64,000 bases of DNA from Streptomyces luomodiensis (GCF_031679605.1 NZ_CP117522.1:9300001-9364000), one strand, 5' to 3'; counted from the stretch's first letter, positions 36,512-46,156 are shown. Program-made: numbers and translations. The notes: generated by a model from the sequence alone, not told the origin.

Positions 36512-39500
36512 ATGAAAACCCGCAGACGCCCCCTACGGAGCCTGTGCGCCGTGGTGGCCACCAGCCTCCTGCTGCTGGGCGGCCCTCTGGTGTCCGCCGC
36601 CCCGGCGGCCGGCGGCCCTGACATCGCCGCCGGCGACCCCGCCACGGCGAGCAGTTCCCACCGCGATTACGGCGCCGCGAACGTCACCGACGGCAACCAG
36701 GACACCTACTGGCAGAGCGCCGGCAGCGACCTGCCCCAATGGGTACAGACCGACCTCGGGACCACCGCCCGGGTGGACGAGGTGGTCCTCAAACTGCCCG
36801 GCTCGTGGGAGAAGCGCAGCCAGACCCTGTCCGTGCAGGGCAGCGCCGACGGCACCGGCTTCACCACCCTCAAGGCATCGGCCTCCTACGCCTTCGACCC
36901 CGCGGGCGGCAACACCGTCCGGGTGAGCTTCCCCGCCACCCGGACGCGGTACGTACGGGTGGCCATCACCGCCAACACCGGCTGGCAGGCGGCCCAGCTG
37001 TCCGAGCTGGAGGTGCGCGCCGCGGGGGAGTCCTCGGACAACCTCGCCCGGGGGCGCCCCTTCACCGCCAGCAGCCACACCGATGTCTACCTCCCGGCCA
37101 ACGCCGGTGACGGCAACAAGGGGAGCTACTGGGAGAGCCGCAACAACGACTTTCCGCAGTGGCTCCAGGCCGACCTCGGCGCGGCCGTCCGGGTCAACCG
37201 CGTCGTCCTGCGGCTTCCCGACGGCTGGGGCACGCGCACCCAGACACTGAAGATCCAGGGCAGCACCAACGGTTCGGATTTCTCCGACCTGACCGCGAGC
37301 AAGACGTACACCTTCGCCCCCTCCGACGGGAACTCGGTGACGATCACCTTCGACGCGGCCACCACCCGCTATGTGCGGGCGCAGGTCACCGCCAACAGTG
37401 TGCAGCCCGGCGCCCAGATCTCCGAACTGGAGGTCTACGGACCCGCCACCGGCGACACCCAGGCGCCCTCCGCCCCGGCCCATCTGGCCCTGACCGAGCC
37501 CAGCACCGGCCAGATCCGCCTCACCTGGGACGCGGCCACGGACGACACCGGCGTCACCGCGTACGACATCTACGCCGACGGCGACCTGCTGACCTCGGTC
37601 GGCGGTGACGTCACCACCTACACCGACACCCGGCCCGCGGGCACCCGTGTCAGCTACTTCGTACGGGCCAGGGACGCGGCGGGCAACCAGTCGGCCAACA
37701 GCAACACCGTGACCCGGGCCGCGGGCGACGGCGACACCGAGGCCCCCACCGCCCCGGTGAACCTGTCCTTCACCGAGCCCGAGCCAGGCCGGATCAAACT
37801 CACCTGGGACGCCTCCGCCGACAACAAGGGCGTGACCGGATACGACGTGTACGCCAACGCCACCCGACGCGCAACCGTCTCCGGTGACGTGCTCACCTGG
37901 ACGGACACCCAGTCCACGGCCGCGACCGTCACCTACTACGTGCGCGCCAAGGACGCGGCCGGCAACGAGTCCCCGGCGAGCAACTCGGTGACCCGCAACG
38001 GCAGCGGAGCCGACTCCAACCTGGCTGTCGGCAAGCCCATCTCCGCGTCCTCCGTGATCCACACGTATGTCGCGGAGAACGCCAACGACAACGACACGGG
38101 AACCTACTGGGAGGGCGGCGCGGGCAGCTACCCGAACACCCTCACCGTCAAGCTGGGCGCCAACGCGGACGTCGACCGGCTGGTCCTGCGGCTCAACCCC
38201 GGATGGGGCAGCCGCACGCAGACCATCGAGGTGCTCGGCCGGGAGCAGGACGCGTCCGACTACACGTCGCTGGTCGACGCCAAGGAGTACCTCTTCGACC
38301 AGGCGAAGCAGAACACCGTCACCGTCCCCGTCGGCAAGCGCGTCGCCGATGTGCGGCTGCGCTTCACCGCCAACACCGGGGCGACGGCCGGTCAGATCGC
38401 CGAGTTCCAGGTGATGGGCGTGCCCGCGCCCAACCCCGACCTCCAGGTGACGAAGCTGACCCCGTCGCCGGCGTCGCCCGTCGAATCGGACGACATCACC
38501 GTCTCCGCCACCGTGCGCAACAGCGGGTCGGCCGACGCGCCGGGCAGCAAGGTCGCCGTACGGCTCGGCGGGACGACCGTCGCGACCGCCTCGGTCGGGG
38601 CCCTCGACGCGGGGGAGCAGACCACGGTCACCGCGTCCCTCGGAGCGCGCGAGGCGGGTACGTACGAACTGAGCGCGGTGGCCGACGAGCCGGACGAGAT
38701 CATCGAGGAGAACGAGACCAACAACACCTTCACCAGCCCGGACGCCCTGGTGGTGAAGCCGGTCGCCAGTTCGGACCTGGTCCCCGCCCAGGTGACCACG
38801 TCCCCGTCCTCCCCGGCCGCCGGCCAGGACGTCACCTTCAAGGCCGCCCTCACCAACCAGGGCACCGTCGCGTCCGCGGGCGGCGACCACGAGATCACCC
38901 TCACCCTGACCGACTCCAAGGGCGAGACGGTCAAGACCTGGACGGGCACCCACACGGGCGCCATCGGTCCCGGCGACACCACCGACCCCGTGACCCTCGG
39001 CTCCTGGAAGGCCGCCAACGGGTCGTACACCGTGAAGGTCACGGTCGCTCCCGACGCCGAGGAGATACCGGCCAAGCGGGAGAACAACACCGCCACCAAA
39101 CCCCTCTTCGTGGGGCGCGGCGCCAACATGCCCTACGACATGTACGAGGCGGAGGACGGATCACTCGGCGGCGGCGCGAAGGTCGTCGGACCCAACCGGA
39201 CCATCGGCGACCTCGCGGGTGAGGCGTCGGGCCGCAAGGCGGTCACCCTGGACGACACCGGCGAGTACGTCGAGTTCACCACCAGGGCCAGGACGAACAC
39301 CCTGGTCACCCGCTTCTCCATCCCGGACGCGCCGGGCGGCGGCGGCATCGACGCCACGATCAGTGTCTATGTCGACGGCGTCAAGAAGAAGTCGCTGCCG
39401 CTGACGTCCCGCTACGCCTGGCTGTACGGGGCCGAGGCGTCGCCCGGCGACTCGCCCGGCTCCGGGGCGCCCCGTCACATCTACGACGAGGCGCACATCA

Positions 39501-40795
39501 TGTTCGACGAGACCGTCCCCGCGGGCTCGAAGATCCAGCTGCGGAAGGACGCCACCGACACCTCCACGTACGCGATCGACTTCGTGAACCTGGAACAGGT
39601 GGCGCCGATCGCCAATCCCGATCCCGCCGCGTACGTCGCGCCCACCGGCTTCACCCACCAGGACGTGCAGAACGCCCTGGACCGGGTCCGGATGGACACC
39701 ACGGGCAAGCTGGTCGGCGTGTACCTGCCGCCCGGCGACTACGAGACGTCGAGCAAGTTCCAGGTGTACGGCAAGGCGGTCAAGGTCGTGGGCGCCGGGC
39801 CCTGGTACACGACCTTCCACGCGCCCGCGAGCCAGCGGAACACCGACATCGGTTTCCGGGCCGACGCCTCCGCCAAGGGCTCCTCGTTCGCGAACTTCGC
39901 CTACTTCGGCAACTACACCACGCGCATCGACGGCCCCGGCAAGGTGTTCGACTTCTCCAATGTGTCGGACATCGTGATCGACAACATCTGGAACGAGCAC
40001 ATGGTGTGCCTGTACTGGGGCGCCAACACCGACCGGGTCACGATCAAGAACTCCCGCATCCGCGACATGTTCGCCGACGGCATCAACATGACCAACGGGT
40101 CGACGGACAACCTGGTCTCCAACAACGACGCGCGGGCCACCGGCGACGACAGTTTCGCGCTCTTCTCGGCGATCGACGCCGGCGGCGCGGACATGAAGAA
40201 CAACCTCTACGAGAACCTGACCTCGACGCTGACCTGGCGCGCCGCGGGCGTCGCGGTGTACGGCGGATACAACAACACCTTCCGCAACATCCGCATCGCC
40301 GACACCCTGGTGTACTCCGGAATCACCATCTCGTCCCTGGACTTCGGCTACCCGATGAACGGCTTCGGGACCGATCCGACGACCTTCGAGAACATCTCGA
40401 TCGAGCGGGCGGGCGGCCACTTCTGGGGCGCGCAGACCTTCCCCGGCATCTGGGTCTACTCGGCGTCGAAGATCTTCCAGGGCATCCGCGTGAACAACGT
40501 GGACATCATCGACCCCACCTACAGCGGAATCATGTTCCAGACGGACTACGTGGGAGGTCAGCAGCAGTACCCCATCAAGGACACCATCTTCACGGACATC
40601 ACCATCACGGGGGCGCGCAAGAGCGGTGACGCCTACGATGCCAAGTCGGGCTTCGGTCTGTGGGCCAATGAGATGCCGGAAGCGGGCGAGGGCCCGGCTG
40701 TCGGCGAGGTCGTCTTCAACGGGCTGAAGCTCGGCGACAACGCGGTGGACATCCGCAACACCACCTCCACGTTCAAGATCATCCAGAACCCGTAG
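36512..40795 (+). CDS. Secreted multidomain GH87-type alpha-1,3-glucanase, larger paralogue
   Basis: A 1427-residue secreted protein. Order: signal peptide (~1-31), two F5/8 type C domains (~35-170, ~172-312), two fibronectin III domains (~320-405, ~412-500: PAHLALTEPSTGQIRLTWDA, PVNLSFTEPEPGRIKLTWDA), a third discoidin-like domain (~508-645), two CARDB domains (~648-865), a CBM6/35 module opening YEAEDGSLGGGAKV (~875-1020) and a beta-helix domain (~1030-1427). The helix has FADGINMTNGSTDNLVSNND and RATGDDSFALF, giving Asp1189 and Asp1212/1213 with spacing identical to the upstream paralogue and to GH87. Two diverged enzymes with different accessory modules imply attack on a complex alpha-glucan such as fungal cell wall. 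GGGGA precedes ATG. Confidence 0.85.
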   Translation: MKTRRRPLRSLCAVVATSLLLLGGPLVSAAPAAGGPDIAAGDPATASSSHRDYGAANVTDGNQDTYWQSAGSDLPQWVQTDLGTTARVDEVVLKLPGSWEKRSQTLSVQGSADGTGFTTLKASASYAFDPAGGNTVRVSFPATRTRYVRVAITANTGWQAAQLSELEVRAAGESSDNLARGRPFTASSHTDVYLPANAGDGNKGSYWESRNNDFPQWLQADLGAAVRVNRVVLRLPDGWGTRTQTLKIQGSTNGSDFSDLTASKTYTFAPSDGNSVTITFDAATTRYVRAQVTANSVQPGAQISELEVYGPATGDTQAPSAPAHLALTEPSTGQIRLTWDAATDDTGVTAYDIYADGDLLTSVGGDVTTYTDTRPAGTRVSYFVRARDAAGNQSANSNTVTRAAGDGDTEAPTAPVNLSFTEPEPGRIKLTWDASADNKGVTGYDVYANATRRATVSGDVLTWTDTQSTAATVTYYVRAKDAAGNESPASNSVTRNGSGADSNLAVGKPISASSVIHTYVAENANDNDTGTYWEGGAGSYPNTLTVKLGANADVDRLVLRLNPGWGSRTQTIEVLGREQDASDYTSLVDAKEYLFDQAKQNTVTVPVGKRVADVRLRFTANTGATAGQIAEFQVMGVPAPNPDLQVTKLTPSPASPVESDDITVSATVRNSGSADAPGSKVAVRLGGTTVATASVGALDAGEQTTVTASLGAREAGTYELSAVADEPDEIIEENETNNTFTSPDALVVKPVASSDLVPAQVTTSPSSPAAGQDVTFKAALTNQGTVASAGGDHEITLTLTDSKGETVKTWTGTHTGAIGPGDTTDPVTLGSWKAANGSYTVKVTVAPDAEEIPAKRENNTATKPLFVGRGANMPYDMYEAEDGSLGGGAKVVGPNRTIGDLAGEASGRKAVTLDDTGEYVEFTTRARTNTLVTRFSIPDAPGGGGIDATISVYVDGVKKKSLPLTSRYAWLYGAEASPGDSPGSGAPRHIYDEAHIMFDETVPAGSKIQLRKDATDTSTYAIDFVNLEQVAPIANPDPAAYVAPTGFTHQDVQNALDRVRMDTTGKLVGVYLPPGDYETSSKFQVYGKAVKVVGAGPWYTTFHAPASQRNTDIGFRADASAKGSSFANFAYFGNYTTRIDGPGKVFDFSNVSDIVIDNIWNEHMVCLYWGANTDRVTIKNSRIRDMFADGINMTNGSTDNLVSNNDARATGDDSFALFSAIDAGGADMKNNLYENLTSTLTWRAAGVAVYGGYNNTFRNIRIADTLVYSGITISSLDFGYPMNGFGTDPTTFENISIERAGGHFWGAQTFPGIWVYSASKIFQGIRVNNVDIIDPTYSGIMFQTDYVGGQQQYPIKDTIFTDITITGARKSGDAYDAKSGFGLWANEMPEAGEGPAVGEVVFNGLKLGDNAVDIRNTTSTFKIIQNP

Positions 40796-40824
40796 GGCCT
40801 CATCCGGCCAGTGCTGACCGAAAG

Positions 40825-40860
40825 GCGTAGCGCAAGCCCTTGCGTGGGCTTGCGCTACGC
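40825..40860. terminator. Strong terminator hairpin
   Basis: GCGTAGCGCAAGCCC and its complement form a perfect 15-bp stem with a 6-base loop, 30 bases after the second glucanase stop. Confidence 0.85.
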
Positions 40861-40871
40861 TTGCGTGAAAC

Positions 40872-40939
40872 GGCGCCTGCTTACCGATGGCGCCTGCTTA
40901 CTGACGGCGTCTGCTTACCGTCGGCGTCTGCTTACCTAC
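40872..40939. repeat. Four tandem 17-bp repeats
   Basis: Units start at 40872, 40889, 40906 and 40923 with consensus GGCG(C/T)CTGCTTAC(C/T)(G/T)A(T/C), differing at a few positions. The fourth unit covers the last codon and stop of the convergent SDR gene (TAA is read from its CTTACC). The array sits immediately after the glucanase terminator. Confidence 0.85.
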
Positions 40940-41693
40940 GGCCCGGGAGCGTCGCGAGCGCCTGCGACCGCTGGGCGACCAACTCGTCGTAGGTGCCGTC
41001 GCGCTCGGCCCACCGGTGCATCAGCACACCCTTGACCAGGATCTCGTGCGGAGTGGGGTCGGTCCCCAGCAGCTCCATCACCTCGGTGGCGTACGCGGCC
41101 AGTTCCAGCGCGTGGGGGTTGCTCTGCGCCAGCTCCGGTGTGGTGGCGACAGCCGGCGGCACGAGTTCGGAGACCTCGATACCGGTGCCGTCCAGTTGCG
41201 CGCGCAACGCCTCGGAGTAGGCGTGGACACCGGCCTTGGAGGCGGCGTAGGTCGGCATGAGCGGGAACGGCAGGAACCCGATGCCCGAGGTGACCGTGAC
41301 GATGGTGCCGGTGCCGCGTCCGATCAGGTGCGGGGTGAACGCGTCGATGACGCGGATGGTGCCGAGGAGGTTGGTGTCGATCGTCCGCTCCGCGGCACCG
41401 AAGTGTGCGGGATCACGCAGGTCCTCCGGGATCATGACCCCGGACATCGTCACGACCGTATCGAGGCCCGGGTGGCCGTGCAGGACCGTGTCGCGGGCAC
41501 GGTCCACGCTGTCCTGGTCGGTCACATCGATGGGAACGGTGGCGAACCCCTCAGCCGCGAGCTGGCCGAGCAGGTCGGTTCGCCGGCCGCCGACGACGAC
41601 GGCACTGCCGGCCGCGGCGAAGCGGCGAGCGAGCTCGAGACCGATGCCCGAGGTGGCGCCGGCGATGAAGACGGTGCGGTTGCTGGTGTCCAT
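40932..41693 (-). CDS. DltE-like SDR oxidoreductase (MmyB-linked)
   Basis: A 253-residue SDR: VFIAGATSGIGLELARRFAA, VVVGGRRTDLL, TVVTMSGVMIPEDL, IVTVTSGIGFLPFPLMPTYA and SKAGVHAYSEALRAQL with the catalytic Ser/Tyr/Lys set present. The C-terminal MELLGTDPTPHEILVKGVLM and HRWAERDGTYDELVAQRSQA is characteristic of DltE-type SDRs encoded opposite MmyB-like regulators. Its stop lies in the fourth 17-bp tandem repeat. Divergent from the XRE gene at 41912 across a perfect inverted repeat. Substrate unknown. Confidence 0.93.
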   Translation of the reverse strand: MDTSNRTVFIAGATSGIGLELARRFAAAGSAVVVGGRRTDLLGQLAAEGFATVPIDVTDQDSVDRARDTVLHGHPGLDTVVTMSGVMIPEDLRDPAHFGAAERTIDTNLLGTIRVIDAFTPHLIGRGTGTIVTVTSGIGFLPFPLMPTYAASKAGVHAYSEALRAQLDGTGIEVSELVPPAVATTPELAQSNPHALELAAYATEVMELLGTDPTPHEILVKGVLMHRWAERDGTYDELVAQRSQALATLPGRR

Positions 41694-41850
41694 TGATGTG
41701 CTCCTGATCAGGGCGCCGACCGCGACAAGCCGGCGGGCGGCGGTTCCGATGGTGGTTCCGGTCGCCGGTCGGGGCTTGCGCGCGAGGAATGTCGTTCGGC
41801 CTCGTCGTGCGGCGACACCTCCAGTGTTGATCCGTTCCGCGGCCGGAGGC

Positions 41851-41874
41851 AGGGCCCCCGTCTTCCGGGGCCCT
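41851..41874. promoter_or_regulatory. Inverted repeat between SDR and MmyB-like gene
   Basis: AGGGCCCC and GGGGCCCT flank an 8-base centre (8-8-8, perfect arms), with GTCAGGACCCCC just beyond. It lies 37 bases before the regulator start and is a candidate operator. Confidence 0.6.
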
Positions 41875-41911
41875 GTCAGGACCCCCTTCGCCGAGGAGTC
41901 GCTGAACTACG

Positions 41912-42772
41912 ATGCCGGATATGAGCGACGACGACCGCGCCAACCTCCTCGGCGGTTACCTCCGTGCCCGGCGGGCGCTGGTCACCCCGGAGCAGGTCGG
42001 GCTTCCGGCCGGTGCCCATCGCCGCGTACCCGGGCTTCGCCGGGAAGAAGTCGCCATGCTCGCGGGCATCAGCGCCGACTACTACCTGCGGCTGGAGCGC
42101 GGCCGCGACAAGAACCCCTCACCGCAGGTGCTCGCATCGCTCGCGCGGGTGCTGCGCCTCGACGAGCTCGCACAGGAATACCTCCTCGGCCTGGCCGCAC
42201 CGCGCCCGAGACCGCGGCGGCGCCGGAAGCCCGAACGCGTGCCCGCACGGTTGCACCAGCTCCTGGCGAGCGTGCAGGTGCCCGCGTTCGTGGAGGGACG
42301 CGCCTTCGATGTGCTCGCCTCCAACCGGCTCGCCGTCGCTCTCTCGCCGCGCCTCCAGCCCGGGTACAACCGTCTCCGGTCGCTCCTGTTCGACCCTGAG
42401 GAGCAGGCGTTCCAGCAGGACTGGGCGCGCTCCACGGCAGGATTCATCGCCGCCTTCAGAAAGTCCATCGGCGATGACATCGACACCCCGCGAGCCGTGG
42501 AACTGGTGGGCGAGCTCGCCCAGTCGAGCGAGCGGTTCAGAACGCTCTGGGAGCGCCACGACGTCCGCGATCTCGAAGGCGGCACCACCACGGTGAACCA
42601 TCCCGTCGTCGGTGAGCTGCGCCTGCACCGGGACAAGCTCCCCGTGGACGATCTGCTCCTGGTCCTCTACTACGCCGATCAGGGCAGCGAGAGCGAGGAG
42701 AAACTACGCCTCCTCGCCCTCCACGACCCGGACAACACCCACCCCGACGCGCACCGGATCCCGCACGGCTGA
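41912..42772 (+). CDS. XRE-family regulator with MmyB-like ligand domain
   Basis: A 286-residue regulator of the same family as the one at 26514: HTH ~10-80 (GLPAGAHRRVPGLRREEVAM, LAGISADYYLRLERGRDKNP, SPQVLASLARVLRLDELAQE) and the MmyB-like domain (PAFVEGRAFDVLASNRLAVA, LQPGYNRLRSLLFDPEEQAF, TTTVNHPVVGELRLHRDKLP, LLLVLYYADQGSESEEKLRL). It is divergent from the DltE-like SDR, the standard arrangement for this family, and probably represses it. ATG 41912 or 41921 could be the start; neither has a strong SD. Confidence 0.93.
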   Translation: MPDMSDDDRANLLGGYLRARRALVTPEQVGLPAGAHRRVPGLRREEVAMLAGISADYYLRLERGRDKNPSPQVLASLARVLRLDELAQEYLLGLAAPRPRPRRRRKPERVPARLHQLLASVQVPAFVEGRAFDVLASNRLAVALSPRLQPGYNRLRSLLFDPEEQAFQQDWARSTAGFIAAFRKSIGDDIDTPRAVELVGELAQSSERFRTLWERHDVRDLEGGTTTVNHPVVGELRLHRDKLPVDDLLLVLYYADQGSESEEKLRLLALHDPDNTHPDAHRIPHG

Positions 42773-42839
42773 ACCCCAGCGGCCATTTCGTACCCCCGGA
42801 CCTGGCCGCTGAGCCGGCGCTCGCCAGGCCCGGGTCCGG

Positions 42840-43270
42840 TCACGCGACCAGGCGCAGCCAGGCGGCGGCGAGTGCGGCGTGACCGGCCGGCGTCGGGTGC
42901 ACACCGTCCGCGGCCCAGTACTCCGGCCCGGTCGTCGCGGCGAGCTCGGCGAACATGCCGTCCGCGGCGAGCAGGTGCGCGCCGTACCTGCGGGCCAGCT
43001 CGCGCACGACCTGGATCTTCGGGTCCAGATCGGCGCGCCACTCCTTCCGCTCGTCTTCGCCCACGCGCACGTCGCCGACCTCGACCAGGCCGCGAATCGG
43101 CAGGAGGAACGGCTCGATGAGGATCAGCGCCGTGCCCGCCTCGGCGAGGGGCGCGAGCAGGCGGTCGCAACCCGCCGCGTAGTCCTCCGCGGGGATCACG
43201 TGGCCGTCCGGGTCGTAGGTGTGCCAGCCCATGTCGTTGGCGCCGACGAGGATCGGGACGCCGCCCCGCA
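42840..43270 (-). pseudogene. SGNH/GDSL hydrolase lacking its catalytic N-terminus
   Basis: About 140 C-terminal codons of an SGNH esterase remain: VPILVGANDMGWHTY (block III GxND), LAPLAEAGTALILIEPFLLP, DLDPKIQVVRELARRYGAHL and YWAADGVHPTPAGHAALAAA (block V DxxH). The N-terminal GDS block with the nucleophilic Ser, and block II, are missing; upstream codons show no similarity and no convincing start. It follows the GntR gene on the same strand, which suggests that a deletion removed the start of the gene next to it. Confidence 0.8.
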
Positions 43271-43385
43271 CGACACCGACCGGGTGCGCGGGTTCGGCGC
43301 CGGCCACGGTCCGCCGGCGTGCCCCCGTCCCGGTACGCACACGCCTTGTCCGACTCCTCGGCGTCCCCCCGTACCAGGCAAACTC

Positions 43386-44057
43386 TCACACCGGTTTGCT
43401 CGCGCCGCTCGCCTCTGGTCCCCCCGACAGCAGGGTGTCCAGCATGTACTGGCGAGAGCGCTCGATGCCTTCGAGGGCGACCTGCCTGATCTTCTCCTCC
43501 GAGCCACTCCTGATGGTTTCGACCAATCGCCCGTGATTGACACTCGTGTAGGGCGGCTGGCCCAGTTCGCCCCGGAGGTTGAGGAAGCGTTCGATCTCTT
43601 CGTGCAGCGTGTTGATCATCGGGATCATCAGCGATACGCGCGCGACTTCCGCGATCGCCACATGGAGCAGTCGGTTCGCTTCGTTCCGGTCGGGGCGTGA
43701 GGCGTTCGCCGCCACGGTTGCCGCGCTGAGCGCGTCCAGGCGGTCGAGATCTTCGGCGTCGGCGCGCTGTGCGGCGAGTACGGCCGCTTCCGGCTCCAGG
43801 AGCCTGCGCAGGCGGTAGGTGTCCTGGAGGTCGCCGAGGTCCGTCGGCTTCACGAAGGTTCCGCGCCGTGGGACGACCACGACGAGGCCTTCCCTGCGCA
43901 GCGCGTTGATGGCTTCGCGCACCGGGGTCTTGCTCATCCCGTACCGCTGCGCGAGCCACGCCTCCACGATGACGTCGCCCGGCCGGAGGTGGCACCGGAT
44001 GATGTCGCGCTTGAGGGATGCGTACGCCCGCTCCGCCATCGACGATCCCGAACTCAA
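43386..44057 (-). CDS. GntR-family regulator, FCD subgroup
   Basis: A ~223-residue regulator: winged helix ~8-75 (AYASLKRDIIRCHLRPGDVI, EAWLAQRYGMSKTPVREAIN, ALRREGLVVVVPRRGTFVKP) and FCD ligand domain ~80-215 (DTYRLRRLLEPEAAVLAAQR, EANRLLHVAIAEVARVSLMI, TSVNHGRLVETIRSGSEEKI). TTG 44057 is proposed because GAGGAG lies 7 bases before it; ATG 44039 is the alternative. A perfect 24-bp palindrome ~95 bases upstream, facing the divergent AbgT-transporter/opine-dehydrogenase genes, makes it their likely substrate-responsive repressor. Confidence 0.9.
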   Translation of the reverse strand: MSSGSSMAERAYASLKRDIIRCHLRPGDVIVEAWLAQRYGMSKTPVREAINALRREGLVVVVPRRGTFVKPTDLGDLQDTYRLRRLLEPEAAVLAAQRADAEDLDRLDALSAATVAANASRPDRNEANRLLHVAIAEVARVSLMIPMINTLHEEIERFLNLRGELGQPPYTSVNHGRLVETIRSGSEEKIRQVALEGIERSRQYMLDTLLSGGPEASGASKPV

Positions 44058-44150
44058 ACCACAGCTCCTCTTCCAGCACGTGTGGCGGTCCTCGTCATCC
44101 ATCGTCCACCGGCGCGAAGACCTGTTGACATCCACCTTTCGCAGCGTATC

Positions 44151-44174
44151 ATCCCTGTGAAATATCACAGGGAT
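44151..44174. promoter_or_regulatory. Perfect 24-bp GntR palindrome
   Basis: ATCCCTGTGA and TCACAGGGAT are perfect 10-bp arms around AATA. The site stands in the 315-base gap between the divergent GntR and AbgT-transporter genes; the remainder of that gap (44175-44372) holds nothing else I can name. Confidence 0.85.
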
Positions 44175-44372
44175 TGCACGAGCCCGGCAGGGCCGGCTCG
44201 TCCTGAACGGAAGCGAAACCCTCCCGCAAGCAGCTGCTGACCCGGACGCATACCTGACTGGCCTTTACCGGCCTGGCCTTCGCGGCGCCGGACGTCCGCG
44301 GTCGGCCTTGCGTATCCGACAGAGCAGCACATATCGCAGCCTGCGTTCACCGTCGACCCGATAAGGCCCCAG

Positions 44373-45977
44373 ATGACGCAACTTCGAAGCAGCAGTCCGA
44401 CCGCGGACGGCTCCATGAATCGGTTGTTCCGTGCGCTCAGCGCCCTGGAACGGGCGGGAAACAGGCTCCCCCATCCGTTCTGGCTGTTCTGGATCTTCGT
44501 GGCACTGCTGGGTGTGGTCAGTGCCGTACTGGCCGGGGCGGGCGTGTCCGTCACGCTGCCGTCGACAGGGGACTCCGTCGCGGTGAAGAACCTGCTCTCT
44601 CTTCAGGGAGCCAAGTTCGCGGCGGAGTCCGCACTGGACAACTTCGCCGGGTTCGCACCGCTGTCGGTCGTGGTGGTGGTCCTGCTCGGAGTCAGCGTCA
44701 CCGAGAAGAGCGGCCTTCTCACCGCGCTTCTTCGCGTCACGATCGGCCGTCTGCCCGTTCGGTGGCTGACCTTCTCCATCGCGTTCAGCTCGATGATCGC
44801 GCACGTCATGAGCGACTCGGCCTACATCGTGATGATCCCGCTGGGGGCGCTGGCCTTCCGGACCGTGGGCCGCAGCCCCGTGCTCGGTCTGATGGTCGCC
44901 TACGCGTCGACGGCCATCGGCTTCAACGCCAGCCCGCTGGTGACACCGGCCGACGCGGTCAGGTCGTCCCTGGCGGCCGAGGCCGCGCATACCGTCGATC
45001 CGGACTACGTCATCACTCCGGTCGCCACGTACTTCTTCACCGCGGTCTCATCGGTGTTCCTCGCCGCCGTGATCGCCCTCACGGTCGACCGCATCCTGGC
45101 CCGAAGGCCCGAGTTCGTGCCGACACCCGAGGACGACGCGGCCGCCGACAGGCTCTTCAACACCACCCAAGCCGGGGCATCGCAGCCCAGCGGACCGGCC
45201 GGCGAGGCCCCTTCCGCGGTCACGCTGAGCGCCGTGGAGAAGCGCGCCATGAGACGGTCCGGCGCGGTGCTCCTGCTCTACGTCCTGGCGGTGTCCGCGC
45301 TCCTGCTGCCCGGATCCCCGTTCCGTGGCGAGGGCGGCAGCATCGTCCAGTCCGTGGTCGTGGTGAACATCGCCGTGTTCATCTCCCTGCTGTTCGCGAT
45401 CCTCGGCATCGTCTACGGCAGGCAGGTGGGCACGATCCCCTCGCTGTCGTCCGTCCCCTCCGCCATGGCCGACGGGGTGAAGTCCTTCGTACCCGTGATC
45501 GTGCTGTTCTTCGTGGTCGCGCAGTTCCTCGCCTACTTCACCTGGACCGGCATCAGCAATGTGATCACCGTCGAGGGCGCCCGGCTCCTGAAATCCCTGG
45601 ACGCGCCCCACCTCGTCATCCTGCTCGTGATCATTCTGGCCATCAGCGGACTCAACATCATCATCAGCAGCGGTTCGGCGATGTGGTCCATCCTCGCCCC
45701 CGTCGTGGTTCCCCTGACGATGTACATCGGGCTGTCCCCCCAGGCGGCGATGGTCTCCTTCATGATCGGCGACTCGGTCACCAACACCACGCCCATGAAC
45801 GCCTACTTCGTCCTGGCCCTGGGATTCCTCCAGCAGTTCCGGAAGGGCGCGGGCATCGGCACCATGCTGTCCTTCACGGTTCCCGTGGCTCTCGCCGTAC
45901 TCGTCTCGTGGTCGTCCTTCTTCGCCCTCTGGTACGCCCTGGGCATTCCGCTCGGCCCAGGGGTGCCCGTCAGATGA
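44373..45977 (+). CDS. AbgT-family transporter
   Basis: A 534-residue polytopic membrane protein of the AbgT family, whose founder imports p-aminobenzoyl-glutamate with a cation and whose other members export sulfonamides. Features: ALERAGNRLPHPFWLFWIFV at the N-terminus, MSDSAYIVMIPLGAL, ASTAIGFNASPLVTPADAVR (re-entrant hairpin region), LNIIISSGSAMWSILAPVVV and MIGDSVTNTTPMNAYFVLAL (second hairpin). About a dozen hydrophobic segments are visible. Paired with an opine-type dehydrogenase and a GntR regulator, an N-substituted amino acid is the most natural cargo (inference). Confidence 0.93.
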   Translation: MTQLRSSSPTADGSMNRLFRALSALERAGNRLPHPFWLFWIFVALLGVVSAVLAGAGVSVTLPSTGDSVAVKNLLSLQGAKFAAESALDNFAGFAPLSVVVVVLLGVSVTEKSGLLTALLRVTIGRLPVRWLTFSIAFSSMIAHVMSDSAYIVMIPLGALAFRTVGRSPVLGLMVAYASTAIGFNASPLVTPADAVRSSLAAEAAHTVDPDYVITPVATYFFTAVSSVFLAAVIALTVDRILARRPEFVPTPEDDAAADRLFNTTQAGASQPSGPAGEAPSAVTLSAVEKRAMRRSGAVLLLYVLAVSALLLPGSPFRGEGGSIVQSVVVVNIAVFISLLFAILGIVYGRQVGTIPSLSSVPSAMADGVKSFVPVIVLFFVVAQFLAYFTWTGISNVITVEGARLLKSLDAPHLVILLVIILAISGLNIIISSGSAMWSILAPVVVPLTMYIGLSPQAAMVSFMIGDSVTNTTPMNAYFVLALGFLQQFRKGAGIGTMLSFTVPVALAVLVSWSSFFALWYALGIPLGPGVPVR

Positions 45978-46156
45978 CACCCTGCCGTCCGCCGGCGATT
46001 CCCCGCCGGACAACGGGCGCCCGATGACCGAAAGGAAGCCGCGAACGGCTGTCACGACACCACCACTTCAACGCCTTGCACAGTCCGCCACCTTGCATGG
46101 TTCGGCACCGCCGAGCCCACTCCCGCACCACTTCGGAACGGAAAGAGTCACTCACC

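Noticed and set aside
32909..40420. Several 420-800-codon minus-strand frames under the two glucanase genes
   Set aside because: They mirror the coding strand's codon bias, give G/A/V/D/R-rich text without domains, and lack SD sequences.
40872..40939. Possible CRISPR array
   Set aside because: Four 17-bp units abut directly with no spacers and no cas genes are nearby; it is a simple tandem repeat.
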